In this document: positions 38,692 through 46,869 of the stretch, in pieces
How positions within the stretch are numbered: position 1 is the stretch's first letter
Layout: every line of letters starts with the position of its first letter
Assembly: GCA_947370975.1 (NCBI GenBank)
Contig: CANBNG010000007.1
Coordinates: forward strand, 1 to 64,000
Direction: 5' to 3'
Length of the DNA: 64,000 bases
From: Beijerinckiaceae bacterium
Lineage (GTDB): Bacteria; Pseudomonadota; Alphaproteobacteria; Rhizobiales; Beijerinckiaceae
Notes under the pieces: model-generated
Told to the model about the DNA's origin: nothing
What the model saw: only the letters and a program-made list of their open reading frames with translations
The model's database searches: none
Position numbers and translations under genes: made by a program

Positions 38692-40173
38692 TTATTCGAC
38701 CACGAGCTTGTAACGCTCTTCGGGCTTGATCGCAGGCGTTGCATCAAGCCCGTTGAGCAACAGAAATTGCTCGAGCGGCTGTTCGGCAACCGCCATCCGC
38801 CGGGCCAGCGCCGTTGCGCTGTCGCCGCGTTCCGCTGTGACGATTCTAAGGCGCAGGGGCCGTGTGCGTTGCGCGTCCTCGCCTGCCAGCGGACGGAAAC
38901 TCTCGATGGACTCAAGGAAGCGGGCGTCCGTTGCTGCCGAGAGCGTGCGGGTTGCAAAGATCAGCCGATAGACCTCATTGCCAAAGCGCAGAACGGCGAC
39001 CCGGAATTGCCAGTCCCCGCCCTTTGCCGTGCCATGGGCTGCGGGGATGCCGTTCAGGCTCGTGCTGCGGATGGAATTGGCGTCGAGCCCCTCCATCCAG
39101 CCCGAGGCGAGATAGGATTCAAGGCTGGTCGAGCTTGAGACATTGACGCTGTCCAGACGCAGGGCCTGCGAGCCGCCAAAGGCGATGCCGAGCAAGGCCT
39201 GCGCCGAATTCTCCAGCACGAAACCATCCGGCGCAGTGAAGGTGAAGCCGAGTTTGGGATGGATGAAACGGCGCGCGCGCACGAAGCCCTCGCTCGGATC
39301 ATCGCCAAAATCTATGCCGTCGATGGCGTTGAAATATTCCTCGCGCCCGCTGGCGCCCGTGCCCGGCGGCCCGCTCAGGCGAGCGGCGGCGGTCGCCTGG
39401 CGCACGCGGTCGGGTGTGGCAGGATGAGTGGCCAGAATATCGGGCTGCTCGTCGCCGCCCTTCTGGCCAAACAGCGAGGCGCGCAGGTTCGAGGCGCGAC
39501 CGAGCGAGGCCAGGAAGCGGGCCGCGCCATAGGCGTCATAGCCCGCCCGCTGGATCGTGCGCACGCCGATCTGGTCGGCCTCCAGCTCCTGCTGGCGGGA
39601 GAAGCTGGCGAGCGAGAGGCGGCCCGAGGCCTGCACTTCCTCGCCCTTCTGGCGGCTCTGGATCAAAGCCGCCGCCTTGGAAATGACGGCTGCATTGCGC
39701 TCCAGCTCGGCGCGCTGGTTGGCGTGCCTTGCGCTCACATGGGCGATCTCGTGCGCCATGACGGCTGCGATCTCGGCGGAATCGTTGGCGAGCGCGAGCA
39801 GGCCGCGCGTCACATAGAGATTGCCCGATGGCAGGGCGAAAGCATTGACCACGGGCGTGTTGAGAATGGTGACGCGATAGGCCTGGCTCGGCTCCTCCCC
39901 CGTCTGGGCGAGGCGGGCCAGAATGCCGTTGAGATAGAGCTCGGCCGCGGCGAAGTGATATTCGCCGCCAAACAGGGCCACGAGGCGCTTGTGCTCTGAG
40001 CCTGCCGGCGTATCGATACCGGTGGTGCGGGGGGCAGCTGTGGGCACGGCGGGCAGATCGGCCTTGCGTCCGCCGGGGTCGAGCCCGGCGCAACCGGCAA
40101 GGGCGAGCGCAAGCGCCAGCATGGCGGCCGCGCGCGCGCTTCGTTCCACTTTATGCCACGCGAAAAACATCAT
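38692..40173 (-). CDS. M48-family metalloprotease lipoprotein with C-terminal LysM-like region
   Basis: This is a zinc metalloprotease anchored in the envelope, related to BepA/YfgC, which helps assemble or remove stalled outer-membrane proteins. The lipobox LALAGC puts the lipidated Cys at residue 28. HEIAH within VMAHEIAHVSARHANQ is the zinc site, and the second-sphere Glu falls in QELEADQIG. After the protease domain a domain of unknown function and a C-terminal LysM-like stretch (VTAERGDSATALARRM, then YKLVVE) follow. Adjacent ATG codons at 40173 and 40170 are possible starts. It lies one base downstream of the SNase-like gene, so the two form an operon. Confidence 0.92.
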   Translation of the reverse strand: MMFFAWHKVERSARAAAMLALALALAGCAGLDPGGRKADLPAVPTAAPRTTGIDTPAGSEHKRLVALFGGEYHFAAAELYLNGILARLAQTGEEPSQAYRVTILNTPVVNAFALPSGNLYVTRGLLALANDSAEIAAVMAHEIAHVSARHANQRAELERNAAVISKAAALIQSRQKGEEVQASGRLSLASFSRQQELEADQIGVRTIQRAGYDAYGAARFLASLGRASNLRASLFGQKGGDEQPDILATHPATPDRVRQATAAARLSGPPGTGASGREEYFNAIDGIDFGDDPSEGFVRARRFIHPKLGFTFTAPDGFVLENSAQALLGIAFGGSQALRLDSVNVSSSTSLESYLASGWMEGLDANSIRSTSLNGIPAAHGTAKGGDWQFRVAVLRFGNEVYRLIFATRTLSAATDARFLESIESFRPLAGEDAQRTRPLRLRIVTAERGDSATALARRMAVAEQPLEQFLLLNGLDATPAIKPEERYKLVVE

Positions 40174-40174
40174 C

Positions 40175-40978
40175 TCAGCCAGGATCCTGCCGCCCAATCA
40201 CGTCCAAAGCCTCGGGTCCGCCGATCTCGATCTGCGGGCCGGGACGGCTGTCGACAAAACCGCGCAGGCGCACGCGCTGTCCAGGCAGGGTTTCTACCGG
40301 CAGTCCTGCCTGCTGAAAGGCTTTTGCAGTCTGTTTCGACACTGTAACGCTCAAGTCAACGCCTCTGGTGGGCCCAAAGTCGAGATAGAATCGGGCGGAG
40401 GTTTGGCCGAGCCGCATGATACGCCCTTCGACGATCACGAATTCGCCGGAGCGTGCCAGAACTGCCGCAGGATTGGCCGCCGCCAGCACGGAATAATATG
40501 GATCGGCCCAGAGACCAAGCTTGGCCTGCCGTGCTCTGGCTTCTGCCGCCAGAAGGGCGCGCCCACAGGGATCGCGCGCCAGAGGCGCCACGCGCATCAA
40601 TCCCGCCCCCACCAGGGCCTCTGCGAGGCTTTTGGGGCCGGTCTGGCCGCCAAGGTGAAGTGGTGCGGTGATGCGCCCCCAGCGATCCTCTGGCGGGGCG
40701 GGGGCTGGCAGGAAAAGGGTCTGGCCCTCAAGCCAGCTCGATGCAGCATCCCGCGCGGCCTGCGCGCGCGCCCGGCCTGCCGCATTGGCCCCAAAAGGCG
40801 CAAGGGCCTGCGGGCGCACGCGCCGGCCATCGTCGAGTTCGATTTCCAGCCCCTCGCCCACGCGCAGGACGAGACCGGCAGGGGTGAGTTGCGCCGGGCA
40901 GGTCTGAGCGCGCAGCGGCGAGGAGGCGAGGACAAGCAGCATCAGTGCTGCATTCCCGATCCGGGCTCTCCAGATCAC
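40175..40978 (-). CDS. Exported SNase-like (thermonuclease-fold) protein
   Basis: This 267-residue exported protein has an SNase-like OB fold at about residues 45-155. It is recognised by the DRWGR segment and the typical end LLAAEARARQAKLGLWADP. The catalytic Arg/Glu triad of staphylococcal nuclease is not clearly conserved, so nuclease activity is doubtful. A second OB-like half follows (FVIVEGRIMRLGQTSARFYLDFG). A GTG at 40978 gives the best signal peptide (cleavage near LRAQT); the ATG at 40942 is the alternative. The frame runs on through the antisense of tRNA-Arg, which is certainly not translated. Confidence 0.75.
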   Translation of the reverse strand: MIWRARIGNAALMLLVLASSPLRAQTCPAQLTPAGLVLRVGEGLEIELDDGRRVRPQALAPFGANAAGRARAQAARDAASSWLEGQTLFLPAPAPPEDRWGRITAPLHLGGQTGPKSLAEALVGAGLMRVAPLARDPCGRALLAAEARARQAKLGLWADPYYSVLAAANPAAVLARSGEFVIVEGRIMRLGQTSARFYLDFGPTRGVDLSVTVSKQTAKAFQQAGLPVETLPGQRVRLRGFVDSRPGPQIEIGGPEALDVIGRQDPG

Positions 40979-41031
40979 ACTTGAACGCGCGCTGGCTTTG
41001 CGCGAATAGTGCGGCGCGCGCAGGCGTCCGC

Positions 41032-41108
<77 letters not shown>

Positions 41109-41189
41109 TTTTCGCCAAGCATCAGCCCATGTCCGGCACGCCTCAGCAAGCTTAGGCAGGGCATTTTTCTCGCGCAATGGGGCTTGCGG

Positions 41190-42683
41190 CTAAACCCGTC
41201 CGCGCAGCGGCGCGGCGCCCAGCGCGCTTAAGTTGCCGACATTGGCGAGCTCGTCCTCATCCTCGCGCGGTCGACCATGGGCGATGTAGGAGGTGGGAAT
41301 TTCAAGCCGCCAGATCAGCCCGTCAGGCGCAAAATCGAGCGTCACCTTGCCTTCCAGCGCATTGGCTGCGATGCGATTGAGGACTTTATGGCCAAAGCCC
41401 TCGCGCTCGGGGGGCGAGACCGGGGGCCCGTCCGTCTCGCGCCAGGTCATGCGCAGCAGCGGTGGCTCGGCGTCGCGCTGTACCTCCCAGGAGAGATGCA
41501 CCTTGCCGATATCATTGGAGAGCGCGCCATATTTCGCGGCATTGGTGGAAAGCTCATGCAGTGCCAGGCCAATGTTCTGGGCGGCTTCTGGCTTGAGCAT
41601 GACATAGGGCCCCTCGACCTTGATGCGCGCGCCGATGAGATCGGCGAAATGCACCAGCTGCGAGCGCGCGAGATCTTTCAGCGAGGCGCCGTGCCAATCC
41701 TGCATGACAAGCAGATCCTGCGAGCCTGCCAATGCCTCGAGGCGCGCGGTGAAGCGCATTTCAAAATCCTTGGCGGTGCCACCTGCCATGGCCGTTTGAC
41801 GCGCCATGGCCTGAATGACGGCAAGCAGGTTTTTCGAGCGATGCGCAATCTCGCGCATCAACATATGCACATGGCCCTCGCGCTGCTTGCGCTCGGTGAC
41901 ATCGCGCGCAATGCCGATGAGCCGCAGCGGGTGGCTGTTTTCAAAAATGCAGCGGCCGCGCGCCGAGACCCAGCGTTCGTGCGCGGCATGCTCGCCGCTC
42001 GCGACCAGCCGGAATTCGGTATCATATTCGCCATCGCCGGTGGGATCTGTCGCTACCGCCGCCGCCTCGCGCATGCGCAGGAAATCGGACGGATGGATCA
42101 GCGCATCGACAATATCCTGCGTCACGGGAATATTTGCAGGAATGCCAAACATCGCGCGCATCCGCGTGTCCCAGATGATTTCGCCGGTGATGAGATCGGC
42201 TTCCCAGACACCGGTCTGGCCTGCTTCGAGTGCAAGCTCGGTGCGCACCAGAGCGGTTTGCAGATCGCGCTCCGCATTCTTGCGCCAGGTAACATCGGCG
42301 CCATTGACGAGGATGCGTACAACGTGACCCTCCTCGTCGCGCAGGGGCGCGATCTGAAAGTCGAGCATGACCCTGCCGCCATTCTGCAAGCCGATGGCGG
42401 CATCGTAGCGCAGCGTCTCGCCCTCAACGGCGCGCGCCACGCTCTGCTGCAGTCTTTGCTGAATATCGGGTGAGGAGCTCCACCAGGGGCAGTCCCAGAA
42501 CAGCTTGCCGATGACATCCGCACGACCGATCCCGGCGGCCTCCAGCGGGGCGCGATTGGCCTCGATCATGCGGCCCTCAAGGTCGAGCACGCCGACGAAG
42601 GCGAAAAGATTGTCGAGCACGTCGCGCAACATGCGCTCACCGGCCGACTGCGCCAGAAACCCGGCCTTGTTTTCCGCGTCCAT
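41190..42683 (-). CDS. PAS-domain HWE-family sensor histidine kinase
   Basis: This is a soluble sensor kinase (no membrane segment seen). Two PAS domains lie at about residues 20-140 and 155-280. The dimerisation/phospho-acceptor helix follows with MREIAHRSKNLLAVIQAM, then the N-box ALHELSTNAAKYGALS and the WRETDGPPV motif that defines the HWE class. Such kinases commonly phosphorylate the PhyR response regulator of the general stress response. GAGGGAG upstream supports 42683 rather than the 50-codon longer frame. It shares a palindromic EcfG-type promoter region with nepR, which argues for a role in that pathway. The signal sensed is unknown. Confidence 0.92.
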   Translation of the reverse strand: MDAENKAGFLAQSAGERMLRDVLDNLFAFVGVLDLEGRMIEANRAPLEAAGIGRADVIGKLFWDCPWWSSSPDIQQRLQQSVARAVEGETLRYDAAIGLQNGGRVMLDFQIAPLRDEEGHVVRILVNGADVTWRKNAERDLQTALVRTELALEAGQTGVWEADLITGEIIWDTRMRAMFGIPANIPVTQDIVDALIHPSDFLRMREAAAVATDPTGDGEYDTEFRLVASGEHAAHERWVSARGRCIFENSHPLRLIGIARDVTERKQREGHVHMLMREIAHRSKNLLAVIQAMARQTAMAGGTAKDFEMRFTARLEALAGSQDLLVMQDWHGASLKDLARSQLVHFADLIGARIKVEGPYVMLKPEAAQNIGLALHELSTNAAKYGALSNDIGKVHLSWEVQRDAEPPLLRMTWRETDGPPVSPPEREGFGHKVLNRIAANALEGKVTLDFAPDGLIWRLEIPTSYIAHGRPREDEDELANVGNLSALGAAPLRGRV

Positions 42684-42797
42684 GCGGATGGCTGCTCCCT
42701 CGACACGAGGGCGACACCTGTCGCGCGCCCTAAAACTCTCGCAGGGGCTCAACGCACCAAAGGCTGCGCAGTTCCGCGTCTGGCTCAGTCGGTCCAT

Positions 42798-42825
42798 GGA
42801 ACGAAACGCGCGGATGAGGCGTTCC
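42798..42825. promoter_or_regulatory. Palindromic, bidirectional EcfG-type promoter
   Basis: On the plus strand GGAAC (42798-42802), 17 bases, CGTT (42820-42823) faces nepR. On the minus strand GGAAC (42825-42821), 17 bases, CGTT (42803-42800) faces the HWE kinase. Both match the alphaproteobacterial general-stress sigma EcfG consensus exactly. The distances to the start codons are about 127 and 117 bases. Confidence 0.85.
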
Positions 42826-42950
42826 ACCTCCAATCACAGGAGGCGCGCTCATGCGAGCAGCCCCCGTGTACGGGTTGCGCGTGCCCCGCCGGTTGCGATT
42901 TGCGTGGCGAAAGGACGCATGTGTTTGACTGCAGTCCGGAGACGCGCCAG

Positions 42951-43172
42951 ATGAGTTATAGCCGCATGGAAGCAAAAACCCCGGTGAGAGAGCCCGTGTT
43001 CCCCATTCATCAAAGCCAGCCGCAGGAGCCCGCGCTCAACGCGGCCATCAGAGCGCAGATTGGACGCCGTATGCGCGTGGTCTTTGAGGGGGCCGTGGAG
43101 CCTGTGCCGGATCGCTTCCAGGATTTGCTCGCGCAGATCGAAACCCGGCTCGGCGCGTTCGATCGCAGCTGA
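42951..43172 (+). CDS. nepR: NepR-family anti-sigma factor of the general stress response
   Basis: NepR binds the sigma factor EcfG and keeps it inactive until phosphorylated PhyR takes NepR away. The 73-residue product has an unstructured N-terminus and the NepR core at about residues 30-64. It reads NAAIRAQIGRRMRVVFEGAV followed by the near-invariant EPVPDRFQDLLAQIE. GGAGA nine bases before the ATG at 42951 decides the start; ATG codons at 42918 and 42966 are alternatives. The usual neighbours phyR and ecfG are absent from the window. Instead an HWE kinase is divergent and an ABC gene converges 33 bases after the stop. Confidence 0.87.
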   Translation: MSYSRMEAKTPVREPVFPIHQSQPQEPALNAAIRAQIGRRMRVVFEGAVEPVPDRFQDLLAQIETRLGAFDRS

Positions 43173-43205
43173 TCATTCCCCATCTGACTGACGGACAGCT
43201 TCGTT

Positions 43206-45023
43206 TCAGGACTCGCCGCGCAGGCGTTTCAGGATTTTCTGCGCCAACGGATAGCGCCGTTCCTCCGCATGGGCGTGTACTTCGCCCGGTGTGCGCACCA
43301 GCCGAATTTCGCGCGTGTGCCAGGCCTCGAGCCCCGGGCGGTGGCCGACAGTGATGACGGTGGCTGCGGCGAGTTCGTCCTTCAGAAAATCCATCACCCG
43401 CGCCTGACTCAATTCATCGAGCGCCGAAGTTGCCTCGTCCATGATGATGATGTCGGGCGGGTTGATGAGCAGGCGCGCAAAGGCGATGCGCTGTTGCTCG
43501 CCCCCTGACAGAATGCGGCTCCAGGGCGCATCTTCATCGAGCTTGTCGGCGAGATGGATGAGGCCTGTCTTGCGCAACGCCATGCGGATGGTGTCATCGT
43601 CGCGTGTCTGCGCAGTGGCGGGATAGAGCAAGGCGTGCCGCAAGGTGCCAAGCGGAATGTAGGGCCGCTGCGGCATGAAGGCGATCTCCGCGCCAACCGG
43701 GCGCAGGATCTTGCCCGAGCCCCACGGCCAGAGCCCCGCCATGGCGCGGATGAGCGTGCTCTTGCCCGAGCCTGACTCGCCTTTCACCAAAACTTTCTCG
43801 CCGGGCTCGACCACCACTTCGGTATCGGCAATGAGCAATTTCCCGTTGTGCTGCGCGATCGAAAGATTTTCGATGCGCAGCTTTTCGTCCGGGCTCGCGC
43901 CCAGCACGATCGTGTCGCCCGCACCCTTGCCGATCTGCGTATCAAGATCGGTGAGCGCATTTTGCAGCACGCCGACACGTTGCGAAGAGGCGTTCCATTC
44001 GGCCAGCCGGATGGCATTGTCGACGAGCCAGTTGAAGGCGGTCTGTACTTGCAGGAAAGCAGCAGCCACCTGCATGAGTTCGCCAAGCGACATGTCGCCG
44101 GACAGATATTTGGGCGCACCCATCAGCAGTGGCGCAACGGGCGCAAGCACTGTGTTGGCGTTGAGCACCCAGGTCATGTTTGCCTGCTGGCGGATGACAT
44201 CGATCCAGCGCGCCACGAGATCGGTGAATGTGTCGTCGAGCCGGGCTTTCTCGTCTTCGTCGCCGCCGATAAGTGCGATGTTTTCAGCACTTTCTCGCAC
44301 ACGCGTCAGCTCATAGCGAAATTGTGCCTCGCCCGCATTCTTGGAATCGACGCAGGCAATCAGCGGGCGTCCGATGCGCACCATCAGGGCCGAGGCGATG
44401 AAGGAATACAGGATCGCCACCCAGACCATATAGCCCGGCACATCGAATTCATGGCCGCTCAGCGACAGGTGAATGCCCCCGCCAACCGACCAGAGAATGC
44501 CAAGAAAGGCGATGGCCGAAAGAAGGGCAGTGAGCAGGCCCATGGCGAAATCAACGACAGGCTCTGTTGCCAGACGCGTGTCTTCGCCGATGCGATATTC
44601 GGGATTGATGTCATCGCCGATGACGGTGAGCTGATAGAAGCGCCGCTCCGCAAACCAGTCGCCCACCAGTCGCCGCGTCAGCCATTGCCGCCAGCGCACT
44701 TGCAGGCGCATGCGCACATGTACTGTGAGAACCGAAATCAGGGCTGTGGCGAAGGCGAGCGCGCCGATGAGGCCGACGCCCAGCAGGATGCGATGGCCAT
44801 CGCGCACATCGAGCGCATCGAAGAAATAGCGGTTCCAGCTGTTGATGCCGAGCTGTGTCGCCAGCATCAGCAGGACGAGGGCAAGAATGCTGCCCGTCAG
44901 CAGCCAGGCCTGCTTTGCATGATCCTCGCGCCAATAGCGCAGCGCGGTGTCGAGAAAGCTGTTCATGGCGCGGCGCCGAAGCTTGTCTTCGCTTTCGCGC
45001 GTGTCGTTCTTGTCGAGCGGCAT
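43206..45023 (-). CDS. SbmA/YddA-like ABC transporter, fused membrane and ATPase domains
   Basis: This is a half-transporter with six membrane helices in an ABC_membrane_2/SbmA-BacA-type domain (residues about 20-350) fused to an ATPase. The ATPase has Walker A GESGSGKST, signature LSGGEQQRIAFAR and Walker B IIIMDEATSALDE. It belongs to the YddA/ABCD (peroxisomal-like) group often described as a vitamin B12 or peptide transporter (BacA/BclA relatives). The start at 45023 gives MPLDKNDTRESEDKLRRRA, a cytosolic lead. It converges on nepR and lies downstream of efp on the same strand (80-base gap). The cargo is not deducible. Confidence 0.9.
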   Translation of the reverse strand: MPLDKNDTRESEDKLRRRAMNSFLDTALRYWREDHAKQAWLLTGSILALVLLMLATQLGINSWNRYFFDALDVRDGHRILLGVGLIGALAFATALISVLTVHVRMRLQVRWRQWLTRRLVGDWFAERRFYQLTVIGDDINPEYRIGEDTRLATEPVVDFAMGLLTALLSAIAFLGILWSVGGGIHLSLSGHEFDVPGYMVWVAILYSFIASALMVRIGRPLIACVDSKNAGEAQFRYELTRVRESAENIALIGGDEDEKARLDDTFTDLVARWIDVIRQQANMTWVLNANTVLAPVAPLLMGAPKYLSGDMSLGELMQVAAAFLQVQTAFNWLVDNAIRLAEWNASSQRVGVLQNALTDLDTQIGKGAGDTIVLGASPDEKLRIENLSIAQHNGKLLIADTEVVVEPGEKVLVKGESGSGKSTLIRAMAGLWPWGSGKILRPVGAEIAFMPQRPYIPLGTLRHALLYPATAQTRDDDTIRMALRKTGLIHLADKLDEDAPWSRILSGGEQQRIAFARLLINPPDIIIMDEATSALDELSQARVMDFLKDELAAATVITVGHRPGLEAWHTREIRLVRTPGEVHAHAEERRYPLAQKILKRLRGES

Positions 45024-45103
45024 GGCAACTCCGGCAGCTCAGGCGCTGTGCCCGGCTGCCGGTCAATGCCAAGATGGCGCTCGAAGTTCCCGCAGATGCG
45101 AGA

Positions 45104-45673
45104 TCAGTCTTTGGCGCGCTCGACGTAGCTGCCGTCTTCGGTCTGGATGACGACGCGGGTGCCGGGCTGGATGTGGGGCGGCACGAGAGCGCGCGCACCA
45201 TTGGACAGCTTGGCCGGCTTGTAGGAGGAGGACGCCGTCTGGTTCTTCACCACCGGCTCGGTCTCGACGACTTCGAGCACGACGCGGGCGGGAAGCTGGA
45301 TCGCCACCGGCACGCCGTTGAACATCGAGAGGATGACCTTCATGCCTTCCTGGAGGTAGACGCCCTGCGAGCCGATGACGTCTTCCGACACCATCACCTG
45401 CTCGTAATTCTCGCTGCTCATGAAGTGATGGCCTTCGCCATCCTGATACAGGAAGCTGAAATCATGATCTTCGACGAAGGCGCGCTCGACCTGTTCGGTC
45501 GTCTTGTAGCGGTCGGTCGTCTTCACGCCGTCCGAAATGCGGCGCATGTCGATCTGCGTCGTCGGCGTGCCCTTGCCGGGATGGAAGCTTTCGGCGGAGA
45601 GGACGACATAGAGCTGCCCGTCCTCGCGCTCGAGGATATTGCCCTTGCGGATCGAACTGGCGATGACTTTCAC
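45104..45673 (-). CDS. efp: Translation elongation factor P
   Basis: EF-P rescues ribosomes stalled at polyproline. The 189-residue product has the three-domain length. The modifiable lysine lies in the tip loop FHPGKGTPTTQ (about residue 34), the EpmA/EpmB-type target. The start is a GTG at 45673, nine bases from GAGGAA. The divergent neighbours epmA and epmB encode exactly the enzymes that beta-lysylate this residue, so the three genes form a complete functional unit. Identity is certain. Confidence 0.98.
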   Translation of the reverse strand: MKVIASSIRKGNILEREDGQLYVVLSAESFHPGKGTPTTQIDMRRISDGVKTTDRYKTTEQVERAFVEDHDFSFLYQDGEGHHFMSSENYEQVMVSEDVIGSQGVYLQEGMKVILSMFNGVPVAIQLPARVVLEVVETEPVVKNQTASSSYKPAKLSNGARALVPPHIQPGTRVVIQTEDGSYVERAKD

Positions 45674-45819
45674 GGTTCAAGCTTCCTCGAGTTGATGAGC
45701 GACGCCGGGCAGAATATGCATCTGCCGGATGGATTGGGCCGCATTAATAGCGATCTTGCCGACAAGCGCTAGCCCCCTCCACCTACCGAAGCCCCGAGCC
45801 AAGCGAGCCCGACCCGCCC

Positions 45820-46869
45820 ATGACAAACAAAGGCCAACCCGCCGCCTCCCCCTGGTGGGACGCGGGCGTCTATGGGGACCGCAGGCCGAGGCTGCAGGCG
45901 CGCGGCCGGATTCGCGCAGGCGTGCGGGCGTTTTTCGACGCGCAGGGCTTTGAGGAAGTCGAGACGGCGGCGCTTCAGGCGAGCCCCGGCAACGAGGCTC
46001 ACATCGGGGGCTTTTCCACGGCTCTGGTGACGCCCGAGGGCGGACGGCAGACGCTTTATCTGCATTCCTCGCCGGAATTTGCCTGCAAGAAGCTGCTGGC
46101 GGCGGGCGAAACCCGCATCTGGACCATGGGCCATGTGTTTCGCAACGGCGAGCGCGGGCCGCTCCACCATCCCGAATTCACCATGCTCGAATGGTATCGG
46201 GCGGGCGAAACCTACGATGTGCTGATTGCCGATTGCGCCGCCCTGCTGGCGTTGGCTGCCCGCGCGGCAGGCGTGAGCGAGCTTGTCTGGCGGGACGTCG
46301 TCTGCGACCCCTTCGCCCCATTCGAGCGGCTTTCGGTCAGCGAGGCCTTTACGCGCCACGCTGGCATTTCGCTTGAGGCGACGCTGGGCGACCGCGCGGC
46401 TCTGGCCTTTGAGGCCTCGCGCATCGGCCTGCGGGTCAGCGAGGATGACAGCTGGTCCGATCTCTTCAGCAAGATCCTGTCGGACCGGATCGAGCCCCGG
46501 CTCGGCCTTGGACGGCCTTGTGTGCTCGATCTCTATCCCGTCAGCGAAGCGGCGCTGGCGCGGCCCGCGCGCGATCCCCGTTTTGCCGAGCGCTTTGAGC
46601 TTTATGCCTGCGGCGTCGAGCTTGCCAATGCCTTCGGGGAACTCACCGATGCTGCCGAACAGCGCCGCCGTTTCGAAATGGAAATGGCCGAGCGCCTCCG
46701 CATTTATGGCGAGGATTTCCCCATCGACGAGGATTTTCTGGCGGCACTTTCCCATATGCCCGAAGCCAGCGGCATTGCGCTGGGCTTTGACCGTCTCGTA
46801 ATGCTGGCGACGGGCGCGCGGCGCATCGAGGATGTGCTCTGGACCCCGGTGCCGGGGGTGAGCGCATGA
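45820..46869 (+). CDS. epmA: EF-P--(R)-beta-lysine ligase EpmA (GenX/PoxA)
   Basis: EpmA is a truncated class II lysyl-tRNA synthetase paralogue that attaches beta-lysine to EF-P. The 349 residues contain motif 2 (FRNGERGPLHHPEFTMLEWY) and motif 3 (GIALGFDRLVML) of the class II core. The anticodon-binding domain is absent, which separates EpmA from LysS. The start MTNKGQPAASPWW at 45820 fits the family. Its stop overlaps epmB by four bases. It is divergent from efp across 146 bases. Confidence 0.97.
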   Translation: MTNKGQPAASPWWDAGVYGDRRPRLQARGRIRAGVRAFFDAQGFEEVETAALQASPGNEAHIGGFSTALVTPEGGRQTLYLHSSPEFACKKLLAAGETRIWTMGHVFRNGERGPLHHPEFTMLEWYRAGETYDVLIADCAALLALAARAAGVSELVWRDVVCDPFAPFERLSVSEAFTRHAGISLEATLGDRAALAFEASRIGLRVSEDDSWSDLFSKILSDRIEPRLGLGRPCVLDLYPVSEAALARPARDPRFAERFELYACGVELANAFGELTDAAEQRRRFEMEMAERLRIYGEDFPIDEDFLAALSHMPEASGIALGFDRLVMLATGARRIEDVLWTPVPGVSA

